Assembly: GCF_022539505.1 (NCBI RefSeq)
Contig: NC_061509.1
Span: forward strand, 207,786,254-207,850,253
DNA length: 64,000 bases
Direction: 5' to 3'
Source: Lolium rigidum
Lineage: Eukaryota; Streptophyta; Magnoliopsida; Poales; Poaceae
Below the pieces are notes generated by a model that was not told the origin of the DNA, searched no databases, and worked only from the letters and a program-made list of their open reading frames with translations. Position numbers and translations under genes: made by a program. Shown here piece after piece: positions 1-12,489 of the stretch (positions within the stretch are counted from its first letter, which is position 1; the number at the start of each line of letters is the position of its first letter).

Positions 1-302
1 GCAACCGCTGAAACTTTATCTTCCTTTGTGTTGCTTCAATGCTTTTACTTCGAATTTATTGCTTTATGAGTAACTCTTATGCAAGTCTTATTGATGCTTG
101 TCTTGAAAGTATTATTCATGAAAAGTCTTTGCTATATGATTCATTAGTTTACTCATTATCTTCATCATTGCTTCGAATCGCTGCATTCATCTCATATGCT
201 TTACAATAGTATGATCAAGATTATGATAGCATGTCACTTCGAAATTATCTTTGTTATCGTTTACCTACTCGAGGGCGAGTAGGAACTAAGCTTGGGGATG
301 CT
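1..302 (+). mobile_element. 3' internal tail of a gypsy retrotransposon
   Basis: Non-coding 3' internal region of a gypsy element, cut by the window edge. It is closely similar, base for base over most of its length, to 61780-62080, which occupies the same place in the complete element at 50033-63796. It ends in the purine-rich stretch AAGCTTGGGGATGC directly before an LTR, the expected polypurine tract position. No coding capacity was seen. Confidence 0.85.
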
Positions 303-1899
303 TGATACGTCCCAAACGTATCTAGAATTTCTTATGTTCCATGCTACTTTTATGATGATACTCACATGTTTTATACACATTATATGTCATTATTATGCAT
401 TTTCCGGCACTAACCTATTGACGAGATGCCGAAGAGCCAGTTGCTGTTTTCTGCTGTTTTTGGTTTCAGAAATACTAGTAAGGAAATATTCTCGGAATTG
501 GACGAAATCAACGCCGAGGGTCCTATTTTTGCACGAAGCTTCCAGAAGTCCGAGGAGTAAACGAAGTGGGGCCACGAGGCGATGACACAACAAGGCGGTG
601 CGGCCTGGGCCCTGCCTCGCCAGCCTGTTGTGTGGGGCCCTCGTGTGGCCCCCTGACCTGCCCTTCCGCCTACTTAAAGCCTTCGCCGCGAAACCCCCAG
701 TACCGAGAGCCACGATACGGAAAACCTTCCAGAGACGCCGCCGCCGCCAATCCCATCTCGGGGATTCAGGAGATCGCCTCCGGCACCCTGCCGGAGAGGG
801 GAATCATCTCCCGGAGGTCTCTTCATCGCCATGATCGCCTCCGGATCGATGTGTGAGTAGTTCACCCCTGGACTATGGGTCCATAGCAGTAGCTAGATGG
901 TCGTCTTCTCCTCATTGTGCTATCATGTTAGATCTTGTGAGCTGCCTATCATGATCAAGATCATCTATTTGTAATCCTACATGTTGTGTTTGTTGGGATC
1001 CGATGAATATTGAATACTATGTCAAGTTGATTATCAATCTATCATATATGTTATTTATGTTCTTGCATGCTCTCCGTTGCTAGTAGAGGCTCGGCCAAGT
1101 TGATACTTGTGACTCCAAGAGGGGGTATTTATGCTCGATAGTGGGTTCATGCCTCCATTAAATGCTGGGACGAAGTGATGAAAGTTCTAAGGTTGTGGAT
1201 GTGCTTGTTGCCACTAGGGATAAAACATCAATGCTTTGTCTAAGGATATTTGTGTTGATTACATTACGCACCATACTTAATGCAATTGTCTCGTTGTTTA
1301 CAACTTAATACCGGAGGGGTTCGGATGATAACCTCGAAGGTGGACTTTTTAGGCATAGATGCATGCTGGATAGCGGTCTATGTACTTTGTCGTAATGCCG
1401 TGATTAAATCTCATAGTACTCATCATGATATATGTATGTGCATTGTTATGCCTTCTTTATTTGTCAATTGCCCAACGGTAATTTGTTCACCCAACATCTG
1501 CTATCTTATGGGAGAGACACCACTAGTGAACTGTGGACCCCGGTCCTATTCTTTACATCTGAAATACAATCTGCTGCAATTGTTCTTTACAGTTCTTCGC
1601 AAACAACCATCATCATCCATACTATACATCTAACCCTTTGTTTACAGCAAGCCGGTGAGATTGACAACCTCGTTGTTACGTTGGGGCAAAGTTCTGTGAT
1701 TGTGTTGTGCAGGTTCCACGTTGGCGCCGGAATCCCTGGTGTTGCGCCGCACTACACTCCTCCGCCATCAACCTTCAACGTGCTTCTTGACTCCTACTGG
1801 TTCGATTAAACCTTGGTTTCTTAGTGAGGGAAACTTGATACTGTGCGCATCACACCTTCCTCTTGGGGTTCCCAACGGACGTGTCAACTACACGCATCA
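303..1899 (+). repeat. 3' LTR of gypsy retrotransposon
   Basis: LTR of about 1.6 kb beginning TGATACGTC and ending in CATCA, preceded by a polypurine tract and not followed by a primer-binding site, so it is a 3' LTR. A CTTAAAGCC TATA-like segment lies near 672. It is related to the LTR fragment at 49685-50032 and more distantly to the LTRs at 50033 and 62081. An extra T stands before the terminal TG, changing a CTG to CTTG, which fits the basecalling problem described in the findings. Open frames inside it are not genes. I do not assign a family name; it resembles abundant non-autonomous Triticeae gypsy families of the Sabrina/WHAM kind by memory only. Confidence 0.85.
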
Positions 1900-2526
1900 A
1901 AAGCTTAGGAAACAACTCCCTTATAGATACCAAATGTTCTTCTATGTTCTACCTACCCTCATGTACAACTACAAAATCATCATGTCTCTCCCATACAACC
2001 TCATAGAAGAAGGTATGAGGCACTTTAATATGTATATTCTTATCTACTATAGTATTACATACATAGCATAATAAACATGCTATAAGAAAAGGCCCATATT
2101 GGATAGCCAAGTAACCAATAATATCCATCCAAATGCAAACACAAATAGAGAAAGTAAACACCAACCATTGGATGCAAATCCGAAGGCTAATAAAGAAGTG
2201 CTAAGATTTTTTGTAATTCAAAAAACCTGACTAACAAATATCGCATATTGGTCCCCTAGCCAAATATACAATAGTAAGTAGACACTCTCTGTCACATGAT
2301 TTACAGCATGATACACAATATCAAAAAAGATACAATGGTTAATTAGCTTCTTTTATCACACCAGAGACAATATTTCTTGATATACATATCAAAAATATTT
2401 TATATGTATATCCAGCGTATCTTCCAGATTATAATAATACCCCTTATATTTGGTAACCGTATATTCTAGATACGAATACTAATATTTGACACGAGGAAAA
2501 ACAAGACGTCGTTACAAAATGATCTC
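1900..2526. other. low-copy AT-rich DNA upstream of the zinc-finger gene
   Basis: Flank of the LTR at 303-1899. It is AT-rich with no recognisable transposon ends, RNA gene or coding pattern. It presumably includes the upstream promoter of the gene starting at 2624. Confidence 0.5.
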
Positions 2527-2533
2527 TATAAAG
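2527..2533 (+). promoter_or_regulatory. TATA box of the zinc-finger gene
   Basis: TATAAAG lies 91 bases before the ATG at 2624. This would place transcription start near 2555-2565 and give a leader of about 60 nt, which is normal for a plant gene. Position is the only support. Confidence 0.55.
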
Positions 2534-2623
2534 AGCCACAATACTCTTCCTTAGAAATCACCAATGCTACTCGAGAGAAAAAACACATTGAAAACAATAC
2601 TTTTGATACTAGATTAGGCTTCC

Positions 2624-3678
2624 ATGGATCCAAATGGTTCTCTGACCAATGGTCTAGGAAAATACACAAGTGAGGACTACATCTGCCATGTTTCCCCCTT
2701 GCATGAAGTGCTTAGAGGAACAACTGCAATGCCAACATTAGAAGAGTTTCAAAAGCATAACAACGGCTTCTCAATGTCATCTCCATCTATGAATGGTATG
2801 TCCATCACCCCAAACCCCAAAGAAGAAGCCATGTTTCCGGTCGACAAACATTCCATGTTGTCGTACCACATGGATGAAGCAGTTCCTCCACCAACACTTG
2901 CGTCCGGCTCCATCCTTATTCCATCAACATATAAGACAAGTCCATATGTGGCCAAATCTATGGTTAGTACATTTGTAGAGACGCATGGTATTATAGTAGC
3001 ACCATATCTAGCATTCTCCTAGGAGTATATACTTCAAATAACTAGTCCATATAACTATAGATCTTTTCTATGCAGGAACCTTCTACTATCCAAGGGAGCC
3101 CCCTTGACTTTATGAATGGAAGCTATAAACATCATGAAGTTTTCGATCCTTCTCCGATCCAAGGGACTCCAGTTTCCATGAAGAATGGAAGCCTTAAATC
3201 TCATGAAGTGTTTGATCCCTCTTTGACCTTCCAATATCCTGAATGGATAGTCCCTGGGGTAAATTCATAACCATTGACCTATTAATTTCTAAACTAGATG
3301 GCAACAGTTTTCACATCCAGTTCTATGCAGGGGTCAAACACGATTATGAGCTCATCATCCTATGAAGAACTTTATGGCATTGTGTCACATGTTAACACAA
3401 GTACTACTCCATTCCTAGAATCTTCACCCGCACGAATGGACATACACGAAGGTGTGATAGATGTCCCAACTCCTACATTTCATACAAACTTTGTCCCTTA
3501 TACCAGCTCAACAGTGCCTGCACCAAGAAGATTGCCCGAGTACACATGTGAGCACTGCAACAGGAAGTTCTACAATTCACAAGCATTTGGTGGGCACATG
3601 AGCTCCCATAGCAAAGCTAATACAAAGATCTTGCGGGCTGAGGAGGACACTGCAACACTTGTCAGTACGGAGGATTGA
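2624..3678 (+). CDS. Q-type single C2H2 zinc-finger protein, three exons
   Basis: Likely nuclear transcription factor. Proposed exons are 2624-2962, 3076-3258 and 3331-3678. Both introns (113 and 72 nt) are GT-AG and phase 0, and both acceptors read TCTATGCAG. The spliced product is about 289 residues. Near the C-terminus one zinc finger has Cys247, Cys250, His263 and His267 (C-x2-C-x12-H-x3-H) with the plant-specific QAFGGH helix, a family signature for DNA binding. The rest is low-complexity and rich in Ser, Pro, Met and Asn. Exon 2 holds a diverged internal duplication (a MNGS or KNGS block followed by HEVFDPS twice). A TATA box at 2527 and AATAAA at 3713 bracket the gene. No EAR motif was recognised, so activator or repressor role is unknown. 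The ATG at 2624 is the first in frame after the TATA box. This is the only convincing host gene in the window; transcript data are needed to confirm the splice sites. Confidence 0.75.
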
Positions 3679-3712
3679 ATTGTGTTTTACAATGCAGAGA
3701 GAATATTACCTC

Positions 3713-3718
3713 AATAAA
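3713..3718 (+). terminator. polyadenylation signal of the zinc-finger gene
   Basis: AATAAA 34 bases after the stop codon at 3676-3678. Spacing and strand fit a near-upstream polyadenylation element. Confidence 0.5.
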
Positions 3719-6700
3719 AGGGCGAAAGAGGAGGAAATTATGAGGATTTTAGTAGGGTGTGATTGTTTTTTACTTGGTTAACTAGTTGTCATGGTTCCTC
3801 TCAAAAAGGTTGTCATGATCATAAACATTGGTTGTGTCAATTTCTAATATGTTTAGATGTTTTACTGAGATATTGCTAAGACTAGCCAATATATATCCTT
3901 TTATATATTCACAAATTTGAGATTGTTTACAAGATTGCATGTTAATCCTCGTGGTTAGAAACTTTTGTCTATCGAATCAACAAACGATCCATCGATAATC
4001 GTTGGATGATGTGCGCTCTACTTCTTCCACCCACCTGAGGCGGACTCCTCTCTTTCCATCTCCTTCCATAATAGTACTCCCCCTCGATCAATATTCTTTT
4101 TCTGAATTTGTAGAAATCAGCGACTACTATTATAAATATGAGATAGTAGAAAATTAAACGAGAGAAAAGCACACTGAATCGCCGCCTCTACCTCAAATTA
4201 ATTGGATTCCCATGGTCTTGCGCCTCCGCATGCGTGGTAGTATTCAAGCTTGATTGTCCGGTAGCAGGAGCACCTGGGAACAAGATAAGGAGCCGGCTTT
4301 GATTCCCCATGGACACTCTCCAGCAGCCATATCTTTTGAGGAGAGCAACAATGTTTGAGGGATAATGGGCAATGGATTCATAATTTTATCCAAAGAATTT
4401 GCGTGGTAGGGGGTTTAATTGCCCGCAACAGACTACGCATACCCCAAGATTTTAGTTAAGTATTTACGACTAAGTGTGAATTACCTATTTAGCGGCACTT
4501 AACTGTTTGTTTTAGGGGAACATTTAAGGATGTTTGTGAGATATTCAGAGGAAAAATCCTAAGATGTACATTAATATATGACTTATTTGGGGAATTTGGA
4601 TGTTACCATGGTCATGCACGAATCTAGTTGTTTTTAGCATCCCATAATCTAAGCATCCTAGCCTCCCGGTTGCCAATTTCATTCCTCATGAGACTAGTAT
4701 GGATGGGCTAATGGGGGCAAAGCAAAATTATATTATGAACCTTTGTTAACCTCCATGGTGGAAGAACTACCCAAAAAGCAAGAGACGTCACGTCAGCCAT
4801 ACTAATCTAGCTTTATTTTTTGGTTCTACACTGTTAAGAAGACAAGATTACAGATTTACAATATTAGTTAACTAATTTCACTAGCACAGAATGTTACATA
4901 GGAAATTCCATATCGACAATTGTATTTACCAGGGTCACCGTTAAAACGATCACGTGGGCGATGAAGCACCTTGAAATAGGTGCTCGTGACCAGACCTACA
5001 TTGGCAACGGTCAATAATGGATTTCAATGTGGCTATGGGTAGGTAGCATCAGCCACATACTATTTCCATATGTACGTGTAAAAAATGACCTTATTTGGTA
5101 ACAAACATTTGATGGTAGCTGTTTTAAAATATGAAGAAAATATGCTAAAAAATATTTTTTCAATGTGAAGAAAATGTGGTAAATACCTGAAAAAAATATG
5201 GTAAAGAATAAATTTTCAGTGTGAAGTAGGGATGAAAACAATAGTTCCACAAAAGACACAGAGACAAAAAATTTCAACCTTAGACACAATGACATAAGAG
5301 TTCCACACTTATCACATTAATACCTGAATTATTATAATAATGAAGATGATATCACTCTCATGCAATCCTAACAACATGGTGACATAGCGGGGGCCTGGGG
5401 ATTGTGCTCACTATGGAGAATGTGAATATAATACCCATTCTACTTGTACCCATTCCTATGAGATCTCTCTAGATTTGTTTGGCACATCTCGATGTTAACA
5501 TACCCGTGTCACCATTTTTGTGAGACTAGACGACATGGTCCTTCAAATTCGGCATCTTGATATAACCAACACAAATTACTCGTTAGATGAACGTTAGGGG
5601 TTACTATTTTTTAGATAAAGGAAGTATAATAATATTGCGTCGTTAGGGGTTACTATGTGTTCAAGAATCTTAGACTTATTATTACTGATGATTCCTAGCT
5701 GATGAATAACTGCACAACATACCCTTACGATCTTGGCACATTTCACATCACAATCAGGTGATCGTCGCAGTGGAAGGTCATCTTCTCCACCACCTCTAGG
5801 TGAGATTATTCTAGTTCCTATTTAGATATATCTAGACCAACATCAGCTCATTTCTTGCGAGGTTCAAAGTTTTTAAACATTTCTTCATGGTTGAGATTAT
5901 CACTAGGAGATTTTACCTCCTGCTCAACTATTTGTTTCTGCAATGATAGCATATCAAGCACAACTTTATATATGCCTAGTAATATTGTTGTGTGCTTCTA
6001 GCTAATGTTGGAGTGTACTTCTCTATAAAGGAAATGAGTCATGTACCTTTTCTTCTAGGATAGCGTTTTCTTGACCGTTCCCCATCATCTATCTCGTACA
6101 AGAAAGATGTAAGATTTTTTTTAATTAGATGTATCTATCCAATTGGAATCGTATTGTTTTTTCATTAAAAAAATTGAACAAAAATATTGGTCCTTCGTGA
6201 AAAAACACACACTTTTCACAAGCATATTAGTTAGATGGATGTTTGGCTCTGTTACTACAGAATCATCAAGAACATTCTTTCTTAGATGATAGGTTTACAT
6301 TTTTCACTTATAAATAAAAGATAAACTATTACCATACCATTGACACTCAAGAGAATAAAAATTATATTTTAAAAACCTCAAGGAAATGAGAAACTTGGTA
6401 ATAAAGATGGTTGTGTGAATGAAAAGCCAGGGTTGTACTCCCCTTTTCAAAGAAAACATAAATGTCGGCCTTAAATCTCATGAATTTTTTGATCATTTTT
6501 TGATTTATAAAACCCACCACAGAATACCACCATCCTAGAGTGCGAGAAATCAAACTTCTCTAACTTGGGATATACAAATAAAGCAATTTTCTCTTCCATT
6601 ATATTTTAGTAATTAACACTCATATAGAATCACGTACGCATGTTGATGCAAAATAATGGTGAGAGTGGTGTACCTTATCAAAAACTAAAATTGTAAATAA

Positions 6701-6727
6701 CGCTCTGCTAGTTTTGCATGAATTCTA
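3719..6727. other. intergenic AT-rich DNA without recognised features
   Basis: No convincing gene, transposon end or RNA gene was found. At about 5130-5225 there is a weak two-copy repeat built on AATATGAAGAAAATATG-like and GTGTGAAG units. Short open frames here (for example 5011-5295 on -) have no recognisable composition or domain. Confidence 0.4.
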
Positions 6728-8957
6728 CACTAGTGGAGACAGGGCATTCAGTCCCGGCCCGTAAGGCCCTTTAATCCCAGTTCCCCAACCGCGACCAAAT
6801 AAGCGGGACTAGAGGTGCAACCTTTCGTCCCGGTCCTACTACCAGCCGGGACCTATGTCTCTCCACGTGGACGCCGCGGAGCGAGCTGGGGCCAGCACCT
6901 TTAGTCCTGGCTCGTAACACGGCCCGCGACTAAATAGTGTCTGCCCGCGGCAGGAATTAGAACACTATCTATGCCGCGACAGGAGTTCATTTTGTTGTGT
7001 TAGGGTTTAGGGTTAGGGCTGCCGCGGCAGGAACTTGGACACTTTCTGTGCCGCGGCAGGAGTTATGTTAGGAGTTCATTTCAAAATAGTTTTCGTACAT
7101 ATAAATATATAAGGTAACTTGTCTTACGATATCGATCGAGCATATGGAGATCCCAACATTACCGGGACTAGAGCCCATCTATTCGAATTACACGGAACCG
7201 ATATCAGTAATGGCCCCTAGCTACACTAAATCTTCCTTTTTTCCTTTATAGCTTCCTCCCTCAAAAAACCCGCCAACTCCTCTGCAACAGCAGTTGCGCG
7301 TTCCTCTGGCGTGGACCTCCCTCGCATGGTGTCGAACTATATAAGTAAAGGAGATCAATATGAATATCAATCATGATAATAAAAATGACGGTAATAAAAT
7401 AAAGTTGTGAATGCATTGCTTACGCTATATCTTAAATATTTGTGCTCAGAGGTAAACGTGTGAATGAACTCGTAAACGAAGTATCCACATAGATGTGTCC
7501 CCGGTGACTGCTGATCGCACTTTAAGAGAATAGAATTTAATCAAATACTAATCTAGCATGCACCATAATTGTATTTAAAAATAGTAGTAAAGAGATGCAC
7601 GGTCCTATCTTGTACTACCTACCGGAACACTCCAAAACGTCAGGTTGTCATGAGAGATACCTAAAATCTCGGACTTGAATCGCTTCCAAACCCTGCCCGG
7701 CAAGAAAAATAAATTGCTAAGTTATTCATTACTTGATATCTCAGAAAATCATCGAAAGACACCGACATAGCGCGAGAGAATGATTGAAATTACCTTTGGA
7801 TCATGTCTTGCATGCTTTGGAAGTCTTCCAAGTTTCTCGTTAATGGGTCGTAGACATCAACTCTTCCATTGTCAATTTGAATGTCTAGAAGAATCCAGTG
7901 AAAGCTGCACACGTATATAAATATGTCAGTAACTCATCAATTAAACTTGTGAGTGAATGGACACAATTGAGTTAGATCGTCACTTGAAGTTGTAAGGAAA
8001 CAGTTTGTGCTCACAGTAATGTTGATCCTTTAGAAACCTTTGAAGGTTTTCCTCCGTGTCCTTGAGCATATTAGTTAGCGTATGTATATGTACTTTATCT
8101 GGGTCAATGAACCCGACATTTAGGATGCCCTTTCTTTTACAGACCAGGATCTTCAGTCTGCATAATAGAGTACAAAAGGATATAGTGAGGATAATTACAT
8201 GCAATGAACTGAACAAAATAACTGAACAACTAATATGTCGACAACGAATTGAACAACTTACAGACAATAGCAACTCATGAGAGATTTGTCGAGGGATTCC
8301 AAATTGTACATCTGGAAGAGTTCTTCAAACTCGACATGGATCTCTTCCTGTCGGTCGGCGTAGTACTCCTTTGGGAAACGGAGCACGATCATTATTCTCC
8401 CATTCTTTGCTTCAGTTAGGTACCATGCATGCAAGTAACGCATATGTGTTGGCATTTCTTGCAACCTCTCATTGCTGACAAGAGCTTCCCCCATGATAAA
8501 TACAGGCTTAGGGACTACGATAGCCTTGGGAAAGGCCTCGTCTTGGGAAGCCATAACTTCTTCAACACTCATACCCCATTCAGTCGCCCACTTCTTTGTT
8601 TCTTCTATATTTTGATGTTGCACCAGGGGGGAACTTGTCCGGGTAACACCTTGAGTGGTGGGGATCGATTGTTTGGCATGTGCTCTGAGCTAGGGAACGT
8701 TTGTTCTTTTCTCGCTTGCACTTTTCTTTGATTTTCTCCCAGTACTTGCACCGCTAGCTACTTTTCTCTTTTTTGTCTTCTGCATTGTGCTAGTCATCAG
8801 GTTTATGGTACAAGTCATATTGCGATGGCAGGGTCATAAAGTAATTTGCATATTTTATCTGCTTGTCGGTGTATACTGAGGGGGGCTCGGGTTTCTTCTT
8901 TCTCTTCTACGCCTCATAATGTTCCTTTGTGGTCCTATCGTTTTCCTTGTTGGTAAG
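6728..8957 (-). mobile_element. CACTA (En/Spm) transposon, one end, truncated by a gypsy insertion
   Basis: Begins with the terminal inverted repeat CACTAGTGGAGACAGGGC, preceded by CTA as a possible 3-bp target duplication. GTCCCGG-type subterminal repeats follow to about 6860. The body carries a minus-strand Ulp1-like gene. The other terminus is not seen: the element stops at 8957, where an LTR begins. The end at 43812 has a very similar terminal repeat but different subterminal repeats, so it is a different subfamily. Confidence 0.85.
7250..8940 (-). pseudogene. CACTA ORF2, Ulp1-like (C48) cysteine peptidase domain protein
   Basis: Minus-strand multi-exon remnant of the second protein of plant CACTA elements. 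Order along the protein: a segment ending in AKYFMTLPSQYDLYHKP (about 8840), a long exon ending near 8262 with a GT donor, then exons near 8160-7982, 7905-7800, 7700-7600, 7515-7430 and 7340-7250. Peptidase motifs are visible: FHW (His about 7898-7900), VYDPL (Asp) and GTHLCGYF (Cys about 7487-7489), matching the His-Asp-Cys triad of Ulp1/SENP SUMO peptidases. Proteins of this family cleave ubiquitin-like conjugates; the role in CACTA transposition is not established. In-frame stops occur in the N-terminal part near 8800-8930, so the copy is broken. The start lies beyond the LTR insertion at 8958. Confidence 0.7.
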
Positions 8958-10122
8958 TGTTATCACCAGAATTTGACCGGATCAGAGGTGGGCCGCGATT
9001 AAAGATGGGCTTGAAGGATATACCTGGAAGAAATACATGAATCGGCCTTATATGCAAAGTTTGGGCTAGTTTGCCCGTGTATCTGTAATATAGTAGGATA
9101 CGTGTCGGTTAGATAGAGTTTGGCTCGTGCCCGATTGGGATTATTCCCACGTTAGAAAGTCTAGAGACTATAAATATGTATCTAGGGTTTATAAAATAAA
9201 CAACAATCACGTTCACCACAAACTAATCTAGGCGCATCGCCAACTCCCTTGTCTTGAGGGTTTCTTCCGGGTAAGCATCATGCTGCCTAGATCGCATCTT
9301 GCGATCTAGGCAGTATACGTTTATTCGCTGTTCATGCGTTGCTCGTGGCCGAAGCCTTGTTGATGGCGAGCAACGTAGTTATCATAGATGTGTTAGGGTT
9401 AGCATTGTTTCGTCGTATCATATGCTTTCGTCCATGCAACCCTTAGATGTCTAGCCGCCCTTACACCTATCTTGGGTGTAAGGGCGGCACCCCGCTTGAT
9501 CATTATTTAGTAGATCCGATCCGTTATGATTGCTCCTTGTTCTTCAAGGATTAGTTTAATATCCGCATAGTTAGGCCTTACAAACGGGTTGAAGGATCCA
9601 AGTGGCGCGTAGGGTGTAGTTTGCTAGCCCTAGACAGGATGTTCCGGGGATCAACTTCGTGTTGGTTTTTAGGCCTTGTCTAGGGTCGGTTTACGATCAC
9701 CGTGCGTGGCCGCCGTGCTCAATCACGAGTAGGATGTTCCGATTATGTGGTGAAAACCCTAAATCGTAGTAGGTCGTTTTAGCTTTATTTTGATCAAGCA
9801 GGACCACCATATATTCGTACACCTCGTACGGATCATGGGTGGATCGGCTCTTTGAGCCGATTCACAGGACAACCTGAGAGCCGATCGAGGCTCGTATTTA
9901 ATGTTTATGTGTATGCCATGCAGGAAACTAAGCGAGGCACATCCAACACCTTCCTGACCAGGTATAGGTCAGGTGGCACGCCCTTGCACCGAAGCATCGG
10001 ACGTGCGTGCCGAGTCTTTGCGGGCCGTCGCTCGGAGGGACCAGGGCCAGCCGCAGTCCCGGGAGCCTCCCGGCTCTACCGTGTTGCCCGTCGCTGCTCG
10101 CCGGTGGGTTTCGACCGCAACA
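8958..10122 (+). repeat. 5' LTR of gypsy element 1
   Basis: 1165 bp, TGTTATCACC to CAACA. It contains a TATAAATA box near 9169 and two hairpins at 9283-9488. A candidate primer-binding site with the core GGCACGCCCGGTGGGAC starts 5-8 bases after it; the matching tRNA was not identified. Confidence 0.9.
9283..9488 (+). other. paired hairpins in the LTR leader (element 1, 5' LTR)
   Basis: Hairpin 1 (9283-9313) has arms CTGCCTAGATCGCA / TGCGATCTAGGCAG. Hairpin 2 (9454-9488) has arms GCCGCCCTTACACC / GGTGTAAGGGCGGC. Both lie about 100-320 nt downstream of the TATA box, inside the predicted transcript. Both occur in all five LTR copies of this family in the window. Confidence 0.8.
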
Positions 10123-10184
10123 CATTCTCGGCACGCCCGGTGGGACAATCTTCGACATCAACCGCATCGCCATCTACATCCGAG

Positions 10185-10623
10185 ATGGCGGAAGGCACTC
10201 CGACCACGTACGAGGATCTGACCGAGGAGCTCAAGAAGAAGTATGACGAGGTCAAAGCGATCCTCGAAGCCGATCTCATCGGCACTTTTCACAGAACCCG
10301 CGGACATGGCATCAGGTGGAAAGGGTTCTCACCTGAAGGCGCGCTCGATGGAGTGGACCTGTCCGCCCCGTCAGAAGAACGCACCAGTGTCTCCGAGTCG
10401 AGAGATTAACTTCATGGTAGCTCATTCGCTACACCGCCATTCTGAGAGCCTGGTGAACACTTTGGAGCGTGTCGCTCTTCGGGTGATCCAGGAAATCATG
10501 AGGCATCAGTACTCTCCGTCAGGACCAGCTCTAGGGACTCACCAAGGAGAGATGCCACTCCAGTCCCGTCCACCGCTGCCATTCGCGTTGGCGCTACCAG
10601 AAGTGCCGAATTCACCGGCATAA
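10185..10623 (+). pseudogene. Gag N-terminal region, element 1
   Basis: ATG at 10185 begins a helical, charged Gag N-terminus (MAEGTPTTYEDLTEELKKKY). The same start is conserved in element 2 at 19786 (MAESAPVKYEDLPDEL). The frame breaks near 10390 and continues in another frame to 10623. No known enzymatic motif; the role is structural by position. Several breaks fall in CTG/CAG contexts and may be sequence errors. Confidence 0.65.
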
Positions 10624-10999
10624 GTTGTCTACAAGATCGGTGGTGACCCTAGTGACTACCAGTTCTTGCATGAGGAGCCTAAGGAGATCCCTCACGGATA
10701 CACGTGCACATACGTGCCGCGACCGCAATGAATCGGGCACTCACAAACCGAGATCGCAACAACGAGGGATTTCCGGGAACAAGCAGGAGGAACTTCGGGA
10801 ACAGATCTTGAGAAGCAGTACGTGGCTAGCTAAGTATGCCACTCCGACAAACCTCCGCAGCTCAGCTCCCGCAATTGGCTCGTAGCTGGAAAAGCAAGCA
10901 TGGCTGGCTAAGTATGCCACTCCGGCGAATCTTCGCAGTTCGATTCCTACAACCAAGACCGCGGATCAGATTAGTACCATCTTAAAAGACCAGTTCGGC

Positions 11000-11341
11000 A
11001 TGGTGCCGAAAAGGAGGACAATTGGCTATTCCAAGGCGTACCCCAACGAGTACGAGTTGATCCCGCTACCACCCAAATATCGGCTCCCTGATTTCTCCAA
11101 GTTTAATGGATCAGATGGCTCCAGCTCCATCGAGCATGTGAGCCGATATTTGGCACAGGTGGGCACGATCTCAGCATCAGATGAGCTGCGCGTGAGGTTC
11201 TTCGCACAGTCCCTCACAGGATCGGCTTTCGGATGGTACACATCGCTGCCACCAGACTCAATCCAGACTTGGAAGCAGTTGGAAGAGCAGTTCCACATGC
11301 GTATCACTCGGAGGCTTCCGAGGCTGGCATTGCCGATCTAG
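11000..11341 (+). pseudogene. Gag capsid-type (Retrotrans_gag) domain, element 1
   Basis: This 114-residue stretch has the usual plant gypsy Gag pattern: PDFSKFNGSDGSSSIEHVSRY, then RVRFFAQSLTGSAFGWYTSLPP, then WKQLEEQFH. This domain forms the particle that packages the element RNA in the cytoplasm. The frame is lost at 11341, and the following Gag helices (for example KEAIELAVVGLASPIKDVAS) appear in shifted frames between 11342 and 11650. Confidence 0.75.
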
Positions 11342-11656
11342 CACAAGTACGACGAAGCGCGGAGAAACAAGTGTCGAATACGTCCGGCGTTTCAGGACCG
11401 TTAGGAACCGATGCTATTCGGCTCGTGTGACCGAAAAGAAGCGATCGAGTTGGCGGTGGTGGGTCTCGCATCACCGATCAAGGACGTGGCCTCCGAAGCA
11501 GTACTACCCTTCACTAGCGCACATGGTGCGAAGCCGTCGTCATATGAGCAAGCGCCACCCGGATGTATACCAGGATAAATTCAAACGTGCGGTGGTCCTG
11601 GTTGAGGCAGATGAAGATGAAGGCTCTACGGGAGATCAAGAGGTACCAGTGGCTGA

Positions 11657-12460
11657 ATGGACTCGGGGGCAAGCCCCGTGTCCTGTAAGTGGGTTAAGCC
11701 ACAAGGTCCTCCAAGAGGGTTTGACTTCGACGTTACAAAAGCTGAGCAGATTTTCGACCTCTTACTTAAGGAGAAGCAGCTAAAGGTACCCGAAGGCCAC
11801 AAGATCCCCACGGCTCAGGAGCTGAACGGAAAGCCATACTGCAAGTGGCATAACACGTTCACCCATGCCACCAACGACTGCAGGGTGTGGCGTCGGCAGG
11901 TCCAAATGGCGATAGAACAAGGGCGTCTAATTTTCAGCCAGTACGCCATGAAGGTCGACACACACCCCTTCCCCGCCGTTAACATGGTGGAGTGCACTTA
12001 CCCTGGAGGGTGCCAGCCAGGATTCTCGTTCAACATCAACATGGTAGGACAAGGGCACCACTCTGGTAAGGACGGAGACGAGGGCAGCTGCTCTCATAGC
12101 AAGGACACAGAGGAAGCCGTTCCACGCGATCGGCTCCGTCACGATGACAAGCGCTATATCACAGAGGGAGAAGTGAGGAACGTGAGATATGAGCGACCTC
12201 TTTCTGATCACCTCCTCAACAAATATGTGAGTCAATACGACCAACGCCGACGATACAACGACGATGACGAAAGAGATCGTCTGGCTAGGGACGCTAGGAG
12301 ACACTGTCGGCATGATCGCGAGGAGGAGAGATATGAGCGCCACGCCAAGGAAAAGTTGAGAGAGCAAGACGACGTGGATAGGCACTGGGACTGTCCCTTC
12401 TTCAGACACTGCTGGGATTCAGGAATGAGCCGATTGCCTACAATCGGCAACCGCCCGTAA
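11657..12460 (+). pseudogene. Gag C-terminal region, element 1
   Basis: A 267-codon open stretch. It includes a Cys/His cluster (KPYCKWHNTFTHATNDCRVW) typical of this gypsy group, followed by a strongly charged Arg/Asp/Glu-rich segment (12200-12380) and a second Cys/His cluster at 12395-12430 (CPFFRHCWDSG) suggestive of a nucleic-acid-binding knuckle. Expected role is RNA binding. The open frame ends at a stop at 12458-12460, before the protease region resumes at 12490. Confidence 0.65.
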
Positions 12461-12489
12461 TGTAGACGAAGAAGAAGGATGCAGCTAAC

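Noticed and set aside
566..865. Overlapping open frames in both strands near the first LTR promoter
   Set aside because: They lie in a GC-rich LTR leader that recurs in related LTRs (50306, 62378). Frames are not conserved between copies.
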